Below, in pieces: positions 1 through 11,691 of a stretch of DNA of 64,000 bases. A program made the translations under genes and the position numbers. The stretch lies in NCBI GenBank assembly GCA_033060915.1, contig CM065385.1, forward strand, positions 10,962,001-11,026,000, read 5' to 3'. This stretch comes from Euryodendron excelsum. Its lineage: Eukaryota; Streptophyta; Magnoliopsida; Ericales; Pentaphylacaceae. The first letter of the stretch is position 1. Each line of letters begins with the position of its first letter. The notes under the pieces were generated by a model. It was not told where the DNA came from, did no database searches, and saw only the letters and a list, made by a program, of their open reading frames with translations.

Positions 1-127
1 ATAGCCAGTACAAGATTGCAAACAGCATATCAAACACACACAAAGCAACAAAAATGACAATAATAAATAAATAAATAAATAAAAAGCAAAAGAAGAAATA
101 GATACAAAGAAAGAGAAAAATATGACC

Positions 128-158
<31 letters not shown>

Positions 159-688
159 AAGCATTTGGCGCAATATGAGTACCTGTAAAACTAAATATTT
201 GGTATGGTGGTTGCAAGGGGGGCTTTCTGAGGATGTAGAGAAGATGGGTGGTGCTGATCCTGACTCCATAAAATCATGGACCATCTGAAAGAGTTTCTCC
301 TCTTCTAAACTGCCCATTTTTCTCTCTCTAAAGTACTCCCTTTCTTTCTCTCTCTCTCTAGATGCTTGTTGAATTGGGGTTAAGGATATGGTCTACTGAA
401 AGTTCCGCAAGGGGTCCTTCTTTATATGGGTGCTGACTGGCGGTGGAATTTCAGCTTTATGGTGGCAGATGAGGTCATGGTGAAGTAGTAAATATGGGCA
501 TGGTACCTGTGCAGAATATACTGATTTTTATTATATGTAGACTCTGGAAAATGACCTGTTCCAGAAGTTCAATTCAGAAATTCTTGTTTTATCCTATTCT
601 GGGGACATCCACTTGCAGAGTATCGTCCTATTGACCCAGTCTTTGGACCTCAATTAGGTCCAAAGCCCCCCAAAAGTCATGAGTGTTT
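1..688. other. Non-coding flank with simple repeats
   Basis: I see no gene here. There is a TAAA-type repeat around 62-83, a (TA)n run at about 127-150, and CT-rich stretches around 320-360. The open frames present are short and of low complexity. The right edge (678-688) is the left copy of the probable target-site duplication of the adjacent SINE. Confidence 0.6.
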
Positions 689-991
689 TTGTTTTTTTTT
701 TTTTTTGTTTGGAGAAAAAAGGTGAGAGGCGGCTATTATTGATAGCGACCTCCTTGGGCGTGACTATAGGAACTCCCACCCGCTACGGAATGTCCAGTTT
801 GAGCCATAACTATTACCCGGGAGGACGAGTTCGTCACCGCAGCCTCACCCAAGGCCAAGAAGAGCAAGAGGCAGAACACCAGACCCTAGACAGAGAGGCG
901 CCGAGCGCACAGCTCGAACCCAAGACCTGGGCCTACTGGGGTCTTACCAGGCAACCTCTTGCCCGCCAGACTACCACCTCGGGTGGTGCAA
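689..991 (-). mobile_element. Probable tRNA-derived SINE, minus strand
   Basis: This GC-richer block of about 300 bp contrasts with its AT-rich surroundings. Read on the minus strand, it starts near 991 with a box A-like motif (TAGTCTGGCGG). A box B-like motif (GGTTCGAGCT) follows roughly 40-45 bases on, the usual spacing of a tRNA-type RNA polymerase III promoter. It ends in a long A run, seen as the T run at about 692-706 on the plus strand. The two ends are flanked by near-identical sequence, CATGAGTGTTT at 678-688 and CATGAGTTGTTT at 992-1003, which I read as a target-site duplication with one indel. The open frame inside it is not a gene. I cannot name the SINE family. Confidence 0.65.
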
Positions 992-1195
992 CATGAGTTG
1001 TTTAATTAGTGACAATTCTCTCATTATATTGGTAAGACTTACATTTGTTTTTGCTTTTCGCATTTTGGTTTTTTCTTTTTTTAATTTTTGAGAACATGTG
1101 TCTGATAATCAACACTACCACTTAACTTTGTGTTTAAATCCCAAAGTTGCTGAGGGAAAATAAAAGAGAAAAGACTACGAAATTACATTTTATAG

Positions 1196-1528
1196 CCTGT
1201 TTGAAACTTGGGAGAGGAAAGGAAAGGAAAAAAAAAACAAAAAGTTAGTTTTCCTTAGTTTGCCTTCCTTGTTTGTATTTATAAAAAAATAAAGAAAAAA
1301 TGAAAGAAAGAAGACAGAGAAAGAGAAAGAGAAAGTGTGTGCGCTCTCTCTCTCTCCCCCCAACCGGCCCCCAACACCCCCCCCCCCCCCACCCTTCTTT
1401 TTCCCCTCTCTTTTCCTTATTTTTCCTTTACTTTCTCCCTCCGAGGTAGAATCAAATAAGGAGAGAGAAAATTTTTAAAAATTTCCCTTCTCTTTCTTTC
1501 CCTCTCCTCCCTCAAGTTCCAAACAAAT
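1196..1528. repeat. Hairpin-like repeat with inverted purine/pyrimidine ends
   Basis: The left end, around 1197-1228, reads TGTTTGAAACTTGGGAGAGG and then purine-rich. The right end, around 1491-1527, is its imperfect reverse complement (TTTGGAACTTGAGGGAGGAG on the minus strand). The centre has purine tracts, a CT run and a C homopolymer at about 1376-1391. This layout fits an old non-autonomous inverted-repeat element, but I could not find a convincing target-site duplication, and purine-rich ends can pair by composition alone. Confidence 0.35.
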
Positions 1529-2204
1529 TGTTAGGTTTGGTTTTCAGAGAAAGTAGAGGATAAAATAACATAAAAATAAAATAGGTAAGAATTTAAAATT
1601 CTTTATTTCCTTCTCTTTTCTCTCTTAGAGAAAGAGAGAATCTGTATGAGAAAAGTAATTGTCTTTCCAAAAATTTGAACTCAAAATACTATCAAAATGA
1701 TGTGGCGATGATATTTTTATAACTACGAGCCGTGCTTTTATTGGAAAGTAAAAAGTTTTCATTCAATTACATTGTTATGCGAAAATTCTTTATAAATTTC
1801 TGAGTTGTATAACATTACCAATTTTTGTAACTTTGGAAGACAAACTGATCTTTTACTAGCATTCGAGCTTGTGTTCGTGGACTCCATCTTCTTCTACTTG
1901 CTTCACTTAATTACCACCGTCCATGAGATTATAGTGCATGGGAATTCAGGTTCTCTGGAATGTAAATCAACCTGTAATTTTAAAAATAAATGCACTTTAC
2001 ATGCCCAAGTTCATATAATTGAGCGCTTTTTTTTCGTCTCTCTAAATAATCACCGATCTTCTTTTACTTAAGGCTCTTATATTTAAAAACCTAGCTGTGT
2101 GCGCAAGGTGCGACTATGTCAATTATGAATTCTTGCTATTACTGTAGAAAAATATGTCACATTGGAGCCATTTTGGACTAGGTATTAGATTGTGACATAA
2201 TAAG
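1529..2204. other. Non-coding AT-rich sequence left of the CACTA element
   Basis: There is no recognisable gene or repeat family here. The last three bases, AAG at 2202-2204, are the left target-site duplication of the CACTA element. Confidence 0.5.
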
Positions 2205-2450
2205 CACTACTAAAAAATGACCCTTTTGCTTCGGAAGTTTTTGCGACGGCAATTTACCCAACGCAAAAGGTTGTCGCAAAAACTTTTTGCTACGGACATT
2301 TGCGACGGAACATATACGGGGTCGCATATATAACTTTTTGAGACAACTATTTACGACGGGATTTTCGCCGTCGCTAAAAGTATTTTTTGCGACGGGATTT
2401 TGCGACGGCAAGTTATCGCAAAGAATTTTAATCAAAACAACGCCGTTTTG
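2205..2450. repeat. Left TIR and subterminal repeats of the CACTA element
   Basis: After the 14-bp inverted terminus, the motif TTTGCGACGG and its complement CCGTCGCAAA recur in direct and inverted orientation, for example near 2241, 2300, 2357, 2385 and 2400. In En/Spm elements such arrays are bound by the TNPA product during transposition. Binding here is inferred from position and repetition only. Confidence 0.8.
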
Positions 2451-2577
2451 ATTAAAATTCTTCACCCCGCCTTTCTTCTTCATTTCCCCCCATTTCGCTG
2501 TAAACCCTAGCCGCGGCAGATCGAGCACTCTGTAATGTTACCCTCTCTCTCTCTCGATCCCCCTCTCTGATCACACC

Positions 2578-2860
2578 ATCGCCATTGCCATCGCCATCGC
2601 CATATCCTCGTCAGATCGCCATCGCCATCGCCATATCCTCGTCAGATCGCCATCGCCACCGCCTCCTCCGCTGCGCCATCGCCACCGCTTCCTCCGCTGC
2701 GCCATCGCCACCTTGTCCACTGCGCCATCGCCACCTCCTCCTCCGCTGCGCCATCGCCATCGCCTCTGCTGCATTGCACTCCCAACAACTCCTCCGCCGC
2801 GCCATCGCCACCTCCTTCGCTACACCGCACTGCCGCGTCCTCTGCTACGCCTCCGCCCTC
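2578..2860. repeat. Degenerate (GCCATC)n / GCC-rich minisatellite
   Basis: About 280 bp is built from the hexamer GCCATC and the related units GCCACC and TCCTCCGCTGC. Because the unit is a multiple of three, open frames exist on both strands in several phases, but their arginine/histidine- or glycine/tryptophan-rich products are a by-product of the repeat. It lies inside the CACTA element, between the left subterminal repeats and the transposase gene. It could belong to the untranslated leader. Confidence 0.75.
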
Positions 2861-2929
2861 TATTTTGCTGCGTCCACCTCCGCCACACCACCACTGTCTC
2901 CTGTGGCTGAAGGTATGTTCTCCTATCTC

Positions 2930-4925
2930 TCTTATTATTTGCATTGCATGTTTGACATATATTCGTTGGCTGCACTTCGAAATTGAAGAACCCACAGTAA
3001 TGAAGCAATAAAATTGGTCTTTTCTTGGCTTTGTTAGAAACAAACTCAATGTCATGTCTAATGAATACGTTCAATGCCAATCTTTGGTTCGGTATGTACA
3101 TATGAAAATGCAATTGCTTGAAGTTAAATGGCTAGCTGAATAGTCTAGTTTATACAAACTTCAAAAGTGTAAAAGTTTGGTATGTACATACTCTGGAAAT
3201 GTCTGTTTTAACTGTTGCTGCTTATTTCATTTGGTAGCTCACTTATTAGCCTGCCCTGTTCCTTTAGTGGCAACCCCCCCAATCTATTTCTATTTGGTGT
3301 TGGAATTTGGATTATCTGCTCACATCTGCAGGAGCCAAAAAATGGGAAAAAAAAAAAACAGAGTATTATATATAACTGAATAGACAAGGTGAGTGAGTGG
3401 CTTTACTATATCTAAGGGGCTGATTGCAAATGTTAAAAAGTTAAAAAATGTTGTTGGCAGCAGTGTCTCTTGTTTATACATACTTTAAAAGTGTAAAGCA
3501 CTATTCAAAGTGTTCCATATGGCCAAAAACTACATATTCTCTATGGTAACAACGGTGTCAACAAATAACTTGTGGCTATGATACTTGAAAAGTGGAAACC
3601 CTCAAGTTCAGGCTTGTTCTTTTCTTTTCACTATCAACATAAATACACCGAAATCAAAGGCTTTAGAAAACAAACTCAACAAAACCTCAACATATTTTCA
3701 CATAATCTTACCAAAATCTCAACATATTTTGGCAAAATATTGTGTTTTGTGATCATATCAAGGTGAGTGGTTGGCTTTATTAGCAAAATAACAGAAACAA
3801 CCTGGCAAAGAGACTAAAGCATGGATGAGACATTTAGGTGGGAGATAGAAAGGTAAAAGGGTGAATGAAAAATGATCTTAGTCGTTAAAATGTTTTCAAA
3901 TTACTCAGCCTTTGCATACAATTGTAAGAGAGAGACATTTTCAATATCCACGATGCGTTTTATTAGATAGATGTCACGTAGGACAAATGTCCCATCAAAA
4001 ATAAAAAAAATATTATGTTTTATTATATAGATATGCAAGACTATATCTTTAATTTTTCTCTAAACATTTAATTTACTATATAAAAGTGACTAATCTATTC
4101 ACATTATTCAAACAAAACATGAGAGGATTTTATTAATAATTAAGACTAAAAACGTGACACAATTCTTTTTACATAACACGTTACATGGATTATCCTAATA
4201 AACTATACCATGTGCAAAGCATGTGCTCCACTAGTAGTCCCAATAAAACTAAGAGTATTATCTTATGAAAAATAAAAAATTTAAAATGACAGAAAAATAG
4301 TAGGACAATGTTTCTTGTACTAAACGAGTAGAAGAAATGTTTTTTTTTTTTTCCTAACATTGTTTATGATATTTCTTTCATGCATGCATACATACATACA
4401 TACATACATATTTATATTTTGGTTACCTCATGCTTGCATGAGTTAATTGAAGTATAAGCTTATAACCTTAGACCCGTTCAAGAATCCTCATCAGAGTTTG
4501 TGGATTCGGCGTTGATGAGATGGTTCTTGAATTATCCAGTTTCGGACAGTTTGGGAATGCATAAGTCTATATGACAGTTAGTGGCTCACCATTTCAAATT
4601 GTTTATCTTTGAGGCTTATTCTGTGTGGCAGCTCCTATTGTTCTTGGCGTACATACTGGATGTGGTGTATATCAATACACTTTATCTGCGTCGTGTACGT
4701 GGAGAACTGCGGGGAGATGCTGCCGAATTTTCCTTGGAGAAGGACGAAGTGGTTTGAGTTGCTTTATTCCATATAGACTGTGTATTCCTGAATGAGATAG
4801 GACCACCTACCTTTTAGAGTGGAGTTGGATGGATAGGTTTCATGATGCATGAGCATTTTAAATAGATTATTTTTTAGTTGTTGTGGTGGATAAGTAATGT
4901 TGTTGATGTCGGTATGTGCAGAAGT
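2930..4925 (+). other. CACTA internal non-coding region upstream of the transposase
   Basis: AT-rich sequence without a supported gene. It includes a (CATA)n microsatellite around 4380-4410. Just before the transposase ATG the sequence ...GTATGTGCAG reads as a possible 3' splice site, so part of this region may be a leader intron. I cannot place a promoter with confidence. Confidence 0.5.
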
Positions 4926-7900
4926 ATGGACAAGAGTTGGATTGATTTAGGCGATAGGCTATCACCGGAATATATTAATGGGATTGATGAATTCTTGTCA
5001 TTTGCATACGCCGGCCGAGATGAAACTTCTGTCATATGGTGTCCGTGTAGGAGGTGTTTAAACCGATATCATAACCCACGAGATGTTGTGCGTAACCATC
5101 TTTTAAAGAGTGGGATGTACAGAAATTACAAAAATTGGACAAGTCATGGGGAAACCCGTCGTCCTTTGCAGTCTCACGAGGAAAATGAAGTGCTAGTGGA
5201 ACCTGACAGTGGTGCTGACATTAGGGATGACATGGTTGGAATGATAAAAGAGGCTATTCCATATGTTGGCACAACTTCTGATAATGAACAAGAGAAGATA
5301 GGTGCAAATCAAGAAACAACTGATTTTTTTAAACTTTTGGAAGAAGCACAGACTGAATTGTATCCGGGTTGTCAGAAATTTACCAAATTGTCTTTCATTA
5401 TTCGGCTTTTGCATATGAAGGTACTAAATGGTTGGACCGACAAGTCGATTGATATGTTACTTGAGTTATTGTGTGAGGCTTTCCCTGAAGGAGTCAATCT
5501 TTCGAAGAACTACTATGAAGCTCGCAAGATAACTAAAAATTTAAGGTTCACTTATGAGACTTGGGATGCATGCCCTAACAATTGTATGTTATTTAGAAAT
5601 GAGGATGCCGATCTTAGTCAGTGTGTCATATGTGGCAGTTCTAGATGGAAAGACTGTGATGAAACTGTACTCTCCAAAGATAAGAAGAAACCTGCAAAAC
5701 AAATGAGGTATTTTTCCCTGAAGCCAAGGTTGCAGAGATTGTTTATGTCGTCACAAACGTCCAAGGCAATGAGATGGCATGCAGAGGAAAGAGTGAATGA
5801 CGGGATCTTAAGGCATCCTGCTGACTCACAGGCATGGAAACATTTTGATCAGCAGAATCCAGAATTTGCCAGTGATCCCTACAGTGTAAGGCTTGGGCTT
5901 GCCTCAGATGGATTCAACCCATTCAGGTCAATGAACATAGTCCACAGTACTTGGCCTGTAGTGTTGATTCCATGCAACTTACCGCCTTGGATGTGCATGA
6001 AGCAACCATTTCTGATCTTGTCTGTACTTATTGATGGCCCAAAATCCCCCGGCGACAAGATCGATGTGTATTTGCAATCGTTGATTGAGGAGTTGATTGA
6101 GTTGTGGAATGAAGGTGTAGCCACGTTTGATGCATCGACGAAAGAAATGTTTCAATTGTATGCATGTTTGTTGTGGACAATAACTGACTTCCCTGCATAT
6201 GCCATGTTGTCAGGATGGAGTACGAAAGGTAGATTTGCTTACCCCTGCTGCAATAAGGAAACTAATTCCCTATGGTTGAAACATGGTAAAAAATTTACCT
6301 ACAGGGGTCATCGTCGGTTCTTACCTGACGGTCACAAATTTCGAAAGGATAAAGTTTCTTTTGATGGCACCTCGGAGATAAAAGGCAAGCCTACAGTGTT
6401 ATCTGGATCAGATCTATTGCTTCAGTTAGAGTCAGAAGGAATTTTAACTCAATACAAGAGGGATGATCTGATAGAAAGACGTAGAAGATTACAAGAAAAT
6501 GACAATCCTGGACCTCAAAATCATAATTGGAAGAAGAAAAGTATATTCTATGAGTTGCCATACTGGAGACACAATTTGATCAAACACAATCTCGATGTAA
6601 TGCATATAGAGAAGAATGTCTGTGACAATGTATTGTGGACTATACTAGGAGTTGTGGGGAAGTCCAAGGACAATGCAAGTGCTAGGCGTGATCTAGAGCT
6701 TATGAAACTTAGAAAAGCATTGCACCCGCAGAATAGAGAGAATAATAAAGTCTACCTACCACCTGCACAGTTTACAATGTCTAAGGAAGAGAAAGACTTG
6801 TTCTTGAAAGTTCTGAAGGATGTTAGAGTGCCGGATGGGTATGCATCCAATATATCCCGTCATGTCCGTTTACAAGATAGAACCATTTGGGGTTTAAAGA
6901 GTCACAATAATCATGTCATGATCCAACAATTTATTCCTCTGGCTCTACGGAATACATTACCGAATAAGGTTGTTCAACCATTGATTGAATTGAGCAACTT
7001 CTTCAGACAACTATGCTCCAAGGTGAACCGTGCAACTGAGTTACAATATATTTAGGAACGTATAGCAGTAACACTTTGTCATCTTGAGAAAATCTTCCCT
7101 CCCTCGTTCTTCGATGTAATGGAGCACTTACCTATACATTTAGCAGAAGAAGCATTGGTAGCTGGACCAATGCAATATCGATGGATGTACTCAATTGAGA
7201 GGTATCTTCTGACATTAAAAGAGTATGTCCGTAATCGAGCTTGCCCTGAGGGTTCAATAGCTAAAGGTTATGTGATGGAGGAGTGTATGAATTATTGTGC
7301 ACAATATCTACATGATGTCGAAACAAAATCCCATCGGCCAGTGCGAAACATCGATGGTCCAGAGGGGAAAGGCTTGCAATATACTATTGACCTCAATTCA
7401 AAGATGCAAATTCATCGCTATGTCTTGTCCAACACAAAATCAGTTGAACCATTTAGAAAGTAAGTTATTTAATTAACACTCTTCATTATATTTTTATTAG
7501 TCTTTGTACATTATATGTTGATATCTCTCAAATTACACAGCTTGCACCTTGCTTCCATTAAACAAAAAAGGCCTGGCGTAGACGCTCGCCACATCCAACA
7601 CGAGCATTTTGAAACATTCCACACTTGGTTCAAAGAACATGTGCGTACTTATTATTATACGATATAAATGCTTTAATTAAAAGTAACATTAAATTTCTAA
7701 ACAGGTACAAACTTTGCTAACAATAACTGTGTCACATTGTCTAAAGAAATCATTACATTGGCAGCTGGTCCTGATTCAATTGCATGGAGGTATAATGCCT
7801 GTAATGTGAATGGGTTTCATTTTCGAGTGAAGGGCATGGATGACCATTGAGTTACGCAAAATAGTAATGTAGCTTTAAAGGCAGAGACATTAAGTTATGC

Positions 7901-8357
7901 TAGTCGGAGAGATAACAATCCTCGTGTTGGGGGTGTATACTATTATGGGCAATTAACTGACATTATAAAAGTAAGATACACTAATAGCATGCCATATGTA
8001 ATGTTTAAGTGTAATTGGATTGATAACAACCACGGAAAGAAGGAAGACGGCTTCAAGTTCACATTGGTCAACTTCAACCACTTGTTATACCGAGATAATC
8101 GAGTCACAGATGAACCGTTCATCTTCGCATCCCAAGCTGAGCAAGTTTGGTATGCTTCAGATGCTTTGGCGCCACAGTGGCATGTTGTTGTAAAGATGTC
8201 CCAAAGAGGTTTGTTTGATATGAATTCTGCGATTCCTCAAGTTGATCCGTACACAAGTCAACAATTAGAGGAGAATGTAGTCGTAATTGATGATGCAGAT
8301 GGTAATTGGGTTAGGGGAGGAACTGAAGGAGAGACAGTTGTTGATGTTAATACTTAG
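4926..8357 (+). pseudogene. TNP2-type CACTA transposase, broken by stops and a frameshift
   Basis: This would be the DDE transposase of the CACTA element, cutting and joining its ends in the nucleus. I start at the ATG at 4926, where the Transpos_assoc-like N-terminus begins (MDKSWIDL, then a CxxC motif). A Transposase_21 region follows (residues about 150-620), with the motifs IDGPKSPGDKID near residue 370 and DVMHIEKN near 556. After these come DUF4218-like (about 6840-7440) and DUF4216-like (about 7960-8150) segments. Predicted exons are 4926-7459, 7541-7640 and 7705-8357, all with GT-AG borders. Damage seen: an in-frame TAG at 7053-7055, a one-base frame change around 7709-7716, and TGA at 7848-7850 where the family usually has a charged residue (CGA to TGA fits cytosine deamination). 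The original protein would have exceeded 1,000 residues. The family is certain; inactivity is inferred. Confidence 0.92.
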
Positions 8358-11300
8358 GAAATATTTCAGTATCTTGGTTGCAACTTATGAGTTTTGAGCA
8401 GAATATTTGCATTTTTGTTTTGTTTTTCTTATAAATGTTTATGAACTGTTTATTTTATGTGTTGAACTTTAGAACAATGGTTTTATGGTTTGGAGATGTA
8501 TCAGGCATATGTAGCTCACTAGAAATTTCATGGTTTTGAAAAAAAATGGTTACATGGTACGTACAACAGGACTATATATACTATGTTCTAATTTGGCTTG
8601 CAGATGTCTTTCTCGATGAGACGTGCGCACCGTCCTCGTACTACGTCTGAGGCACTTCGTCTAAGCTCACCTGAGAGTAGTGAAGCCTCTACACCATCAT
8701 CACTACCTGTCACATTGGTAGCAGCACCAGCACCAACACCAGCACCAGCAGCAGCAGCTGCAGCACCACCACCACCACCGTCGCCGCCGCCGGTACCAGC
8801 ACCTTCTGCAGGTATATAGGTTTGGTTCTTCTATATGGATACTTGATCCTTTCGGCGTTAGCTTTAAGCATATTTATGTGAGTAGTCTCTTGGTGTGCTT
8901 AATTTTTTTTTTCAAGTATAGTTTGCTTTTTCAAATGCTTCAATGAGTGAATAAGTTGGTAGCAGTAGCTACGTTTTATATTCTAATGACGGGGAGTTTT
9001 CAAGTTATGCAACAAAGGACTGCGAAAAATAACTTAGTTGTCTTGCTTGGGATAATGTTTTCAATGTTGTCTTGCTTGGTTTGGGTTTTTAAGCTACTTG
9101 AAGAGGACAAAAAGAGTATTCTTTCAGCTATTTGAGGTTGCCTTACAATTTTCTTTTATCCTTTCTTTAAATTTTTAGCTAAAACTTGGCTTTTATATCT
9201 TTGGGCAATTAGAAAAATGATGGGGATGGTGAGCCTTTCGAACTTCTTGACAATGAGTGAATAAGTTGGTAGCAAAGTGACGATACCTACTGCAATTAAA
9301 AGGTCATATATGCGCAATCACTTTCTCTTATCTCTAAGTTAATGATTTTTTTTTTTTTTTGGGTTAGGCATTACGTTATTAATTTATATATGCTTATTGT
9401 TGTCCCCTGTTTCTTTTAAAGCATTTTTTTCTGTGCGAAATCATGTACACATCTATTAGTATATTTTTCTTTATACTTGATTGGGTAACACTTCTTTGTG
9501 CCCATCTGATATTATCATATTTTACCATGAATTCTGATATTCTGATTGGCTATTAAGTCTTGCTTGGAATTGAACTGGTTCATATGACGAATTATCATTA
9601 GGAATTTTTCACTGAGGACATACCACGAAAATACAACATTGAAGCTTCTAATTTGGCTTGGATATGTTTTTAAGGCTTTTTAATGATAATGCTAAAATAG
9701 TTAAAGTAGTTAATTTGGGTTGGATATGGTTTTAAGCACGTAAATCTAAACTAGCCATCTGTCAAAATAGTTAAAATCAGATTTTGTTAAATATGTTGTC
9801 CTGATTTGCTTTTGTTCTGGTTTTTTAATTTCATAGTTACTTAGGCCCATTTCAATGTTGGATACTTAAATTCTCCATTCTGCAAAGCATTTCTATTCAA
9901 TCCTGATAACCATCTAGAATGATAAAATTTGCAAGTCAAGTTCTAAAATCCAAATATGGTATTGCATGCATTTGATTTTCGTTTGATCCAGAAAAGAAGC
10001 TCATCCTATTTGGCTACCAACTGCTGTGCATGGGGTAATGTTTTCAATGTAATTGGATATTAAGTCTTGGTTGGGGTAATGTTTTCAATGTTGTCTTGCT
10101 TTGTTGAATGATACAGGTGTTGAGGCATCATCTTTATCAGTTGGTGGTCGAGGCACTGCTAATGGCATTCCAGGTTGGGGTCTAACCATTAAAAATGTGG
10201 TGGTACAGTTTGATGAGTTTGGAGAGCCCGTTGGTGATGATAGTAGCCGAATGTCTAGCCAGCTTGGCCATCTAGTAGCAGAACGAGTTCCCTTTAACTA
10301 TTTAGATTGGGATAACGTGCCTGATAATATCAAAGATGGCATTTGGAATGGTGTGGAGGTAGTAATATATACACTCGCTGTTTTTTTAAGTTACTTAATA
10401 TAAAATGTGAGCTAATGTTCTATATTTTCTTATTTGTAGGATAACTTGATATATTGTCCGCCTGAATATAAAGTAGTTTGCATGAAGTCATGCTCTAAGA
10501 TTTGGAGAGATAAGAAGACTAAGTTAAAGAAAAAACACTTTTGTCCATACAAGGATGACCCCCTCCTTGATAGTAGACCCCTTAAGAATGTCATGCCAGA
10601 AGTTTGAAAAGAGCTTGTAACTTATTGGAGGAGCCCCAAAGCACAGGTAAGTACTTCTACTTTAGTTCTTGCAATCTCTTGTTGTTTGGTAAACCTAGCA
10701 TTGCATCATTTATTGGGTCCAAATTCATGTTTGACAATAATGTAGGAGATATCGAACCAAAAATTCTGCTAATCGAAAGCATCGTGCCATACTTCATCGA
10801 ACTGGGAGGACGCATCTTCGCCAGATACGACAGAAAGTATATAAATGAAGTTACTTAATTTTAGTTCATGAAAACATTTATTTGAATATAACATCTGTAA
10901 TTGTTTTATATTTGCAGCTATCAAAGGAAGGGAAGAGGACTGACAGGATGAGCATCTACATTGCATCACATAGGACATCTGACCCAGAGGTGGCAGCCAT
11001 TGTTGTAAGTACTTGTATGGTGGTCCTTTGGTAAAAGTTTTATTTTTATGTTTCTAATTAATTTCCCCTTTTGTAGGCTGAATTTGAGCGGCGACTTGAG
11101 GCGGTGCCTGAGGAGGACAGGACTAATGAGGTTCGAGATAGCATTTTCATAAAAATGATGGGGAAGGATGAGCATGGATATTGCAGGACCTACGGGACAG
11201 GTATACTGCCATCAGATTTATAGCGTAGGAGTGGTAGTTCATCGCAGTCAGCTGGCTCGTCGCAGCTGCCCCCACAGGGCCCAAGTATCGAGGAGATCAC

Positions 11301-11691
11301 TCAACAGGTCACTCAGCACGTCACTCAGCACCTCACACAGTTTAAAGATGATATTAGAGAGTTAGTTATGTTAACAGTCACCCAGTGTATAGGTTTGCAG
11401 GGTGCAGGCAGTACGAAAGCGGCTTTGCAGGTTTGATAAAATATCCCTTTTGTTATATTCATATATGTATTACAAAGTAATTAGTAATAAACATTTACTT
11501 ATATATGTAGGTCCCAGATGCATCTAGTGGCCATCAAGTATTTCAGGAGTCCGTGGGTGATGATGTTATACCATCTGCATCACCAGCTACGCCAGCATCA
11601 GCTACACCACCATCAGCTATGCCACGGCCTACAGACCAGGTATGGTATTATATATATTTAACGGGAATTTATTTTGTATAAAACACTCACG

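Noticed and set aside
720..996. GC-rich plus-strand open frame as a possible gene
   Set aside because: The strand, internal polymerase III-like boxes, A tail and flanking duplication fit a SINE better; no protein motif.
2571..3055. Several overlapping open frames rich in Arg/His or Trp/Arg
   Set aside because: Produced by the GCCATC hexamer repeat on both strands; no domain and no codon preference.
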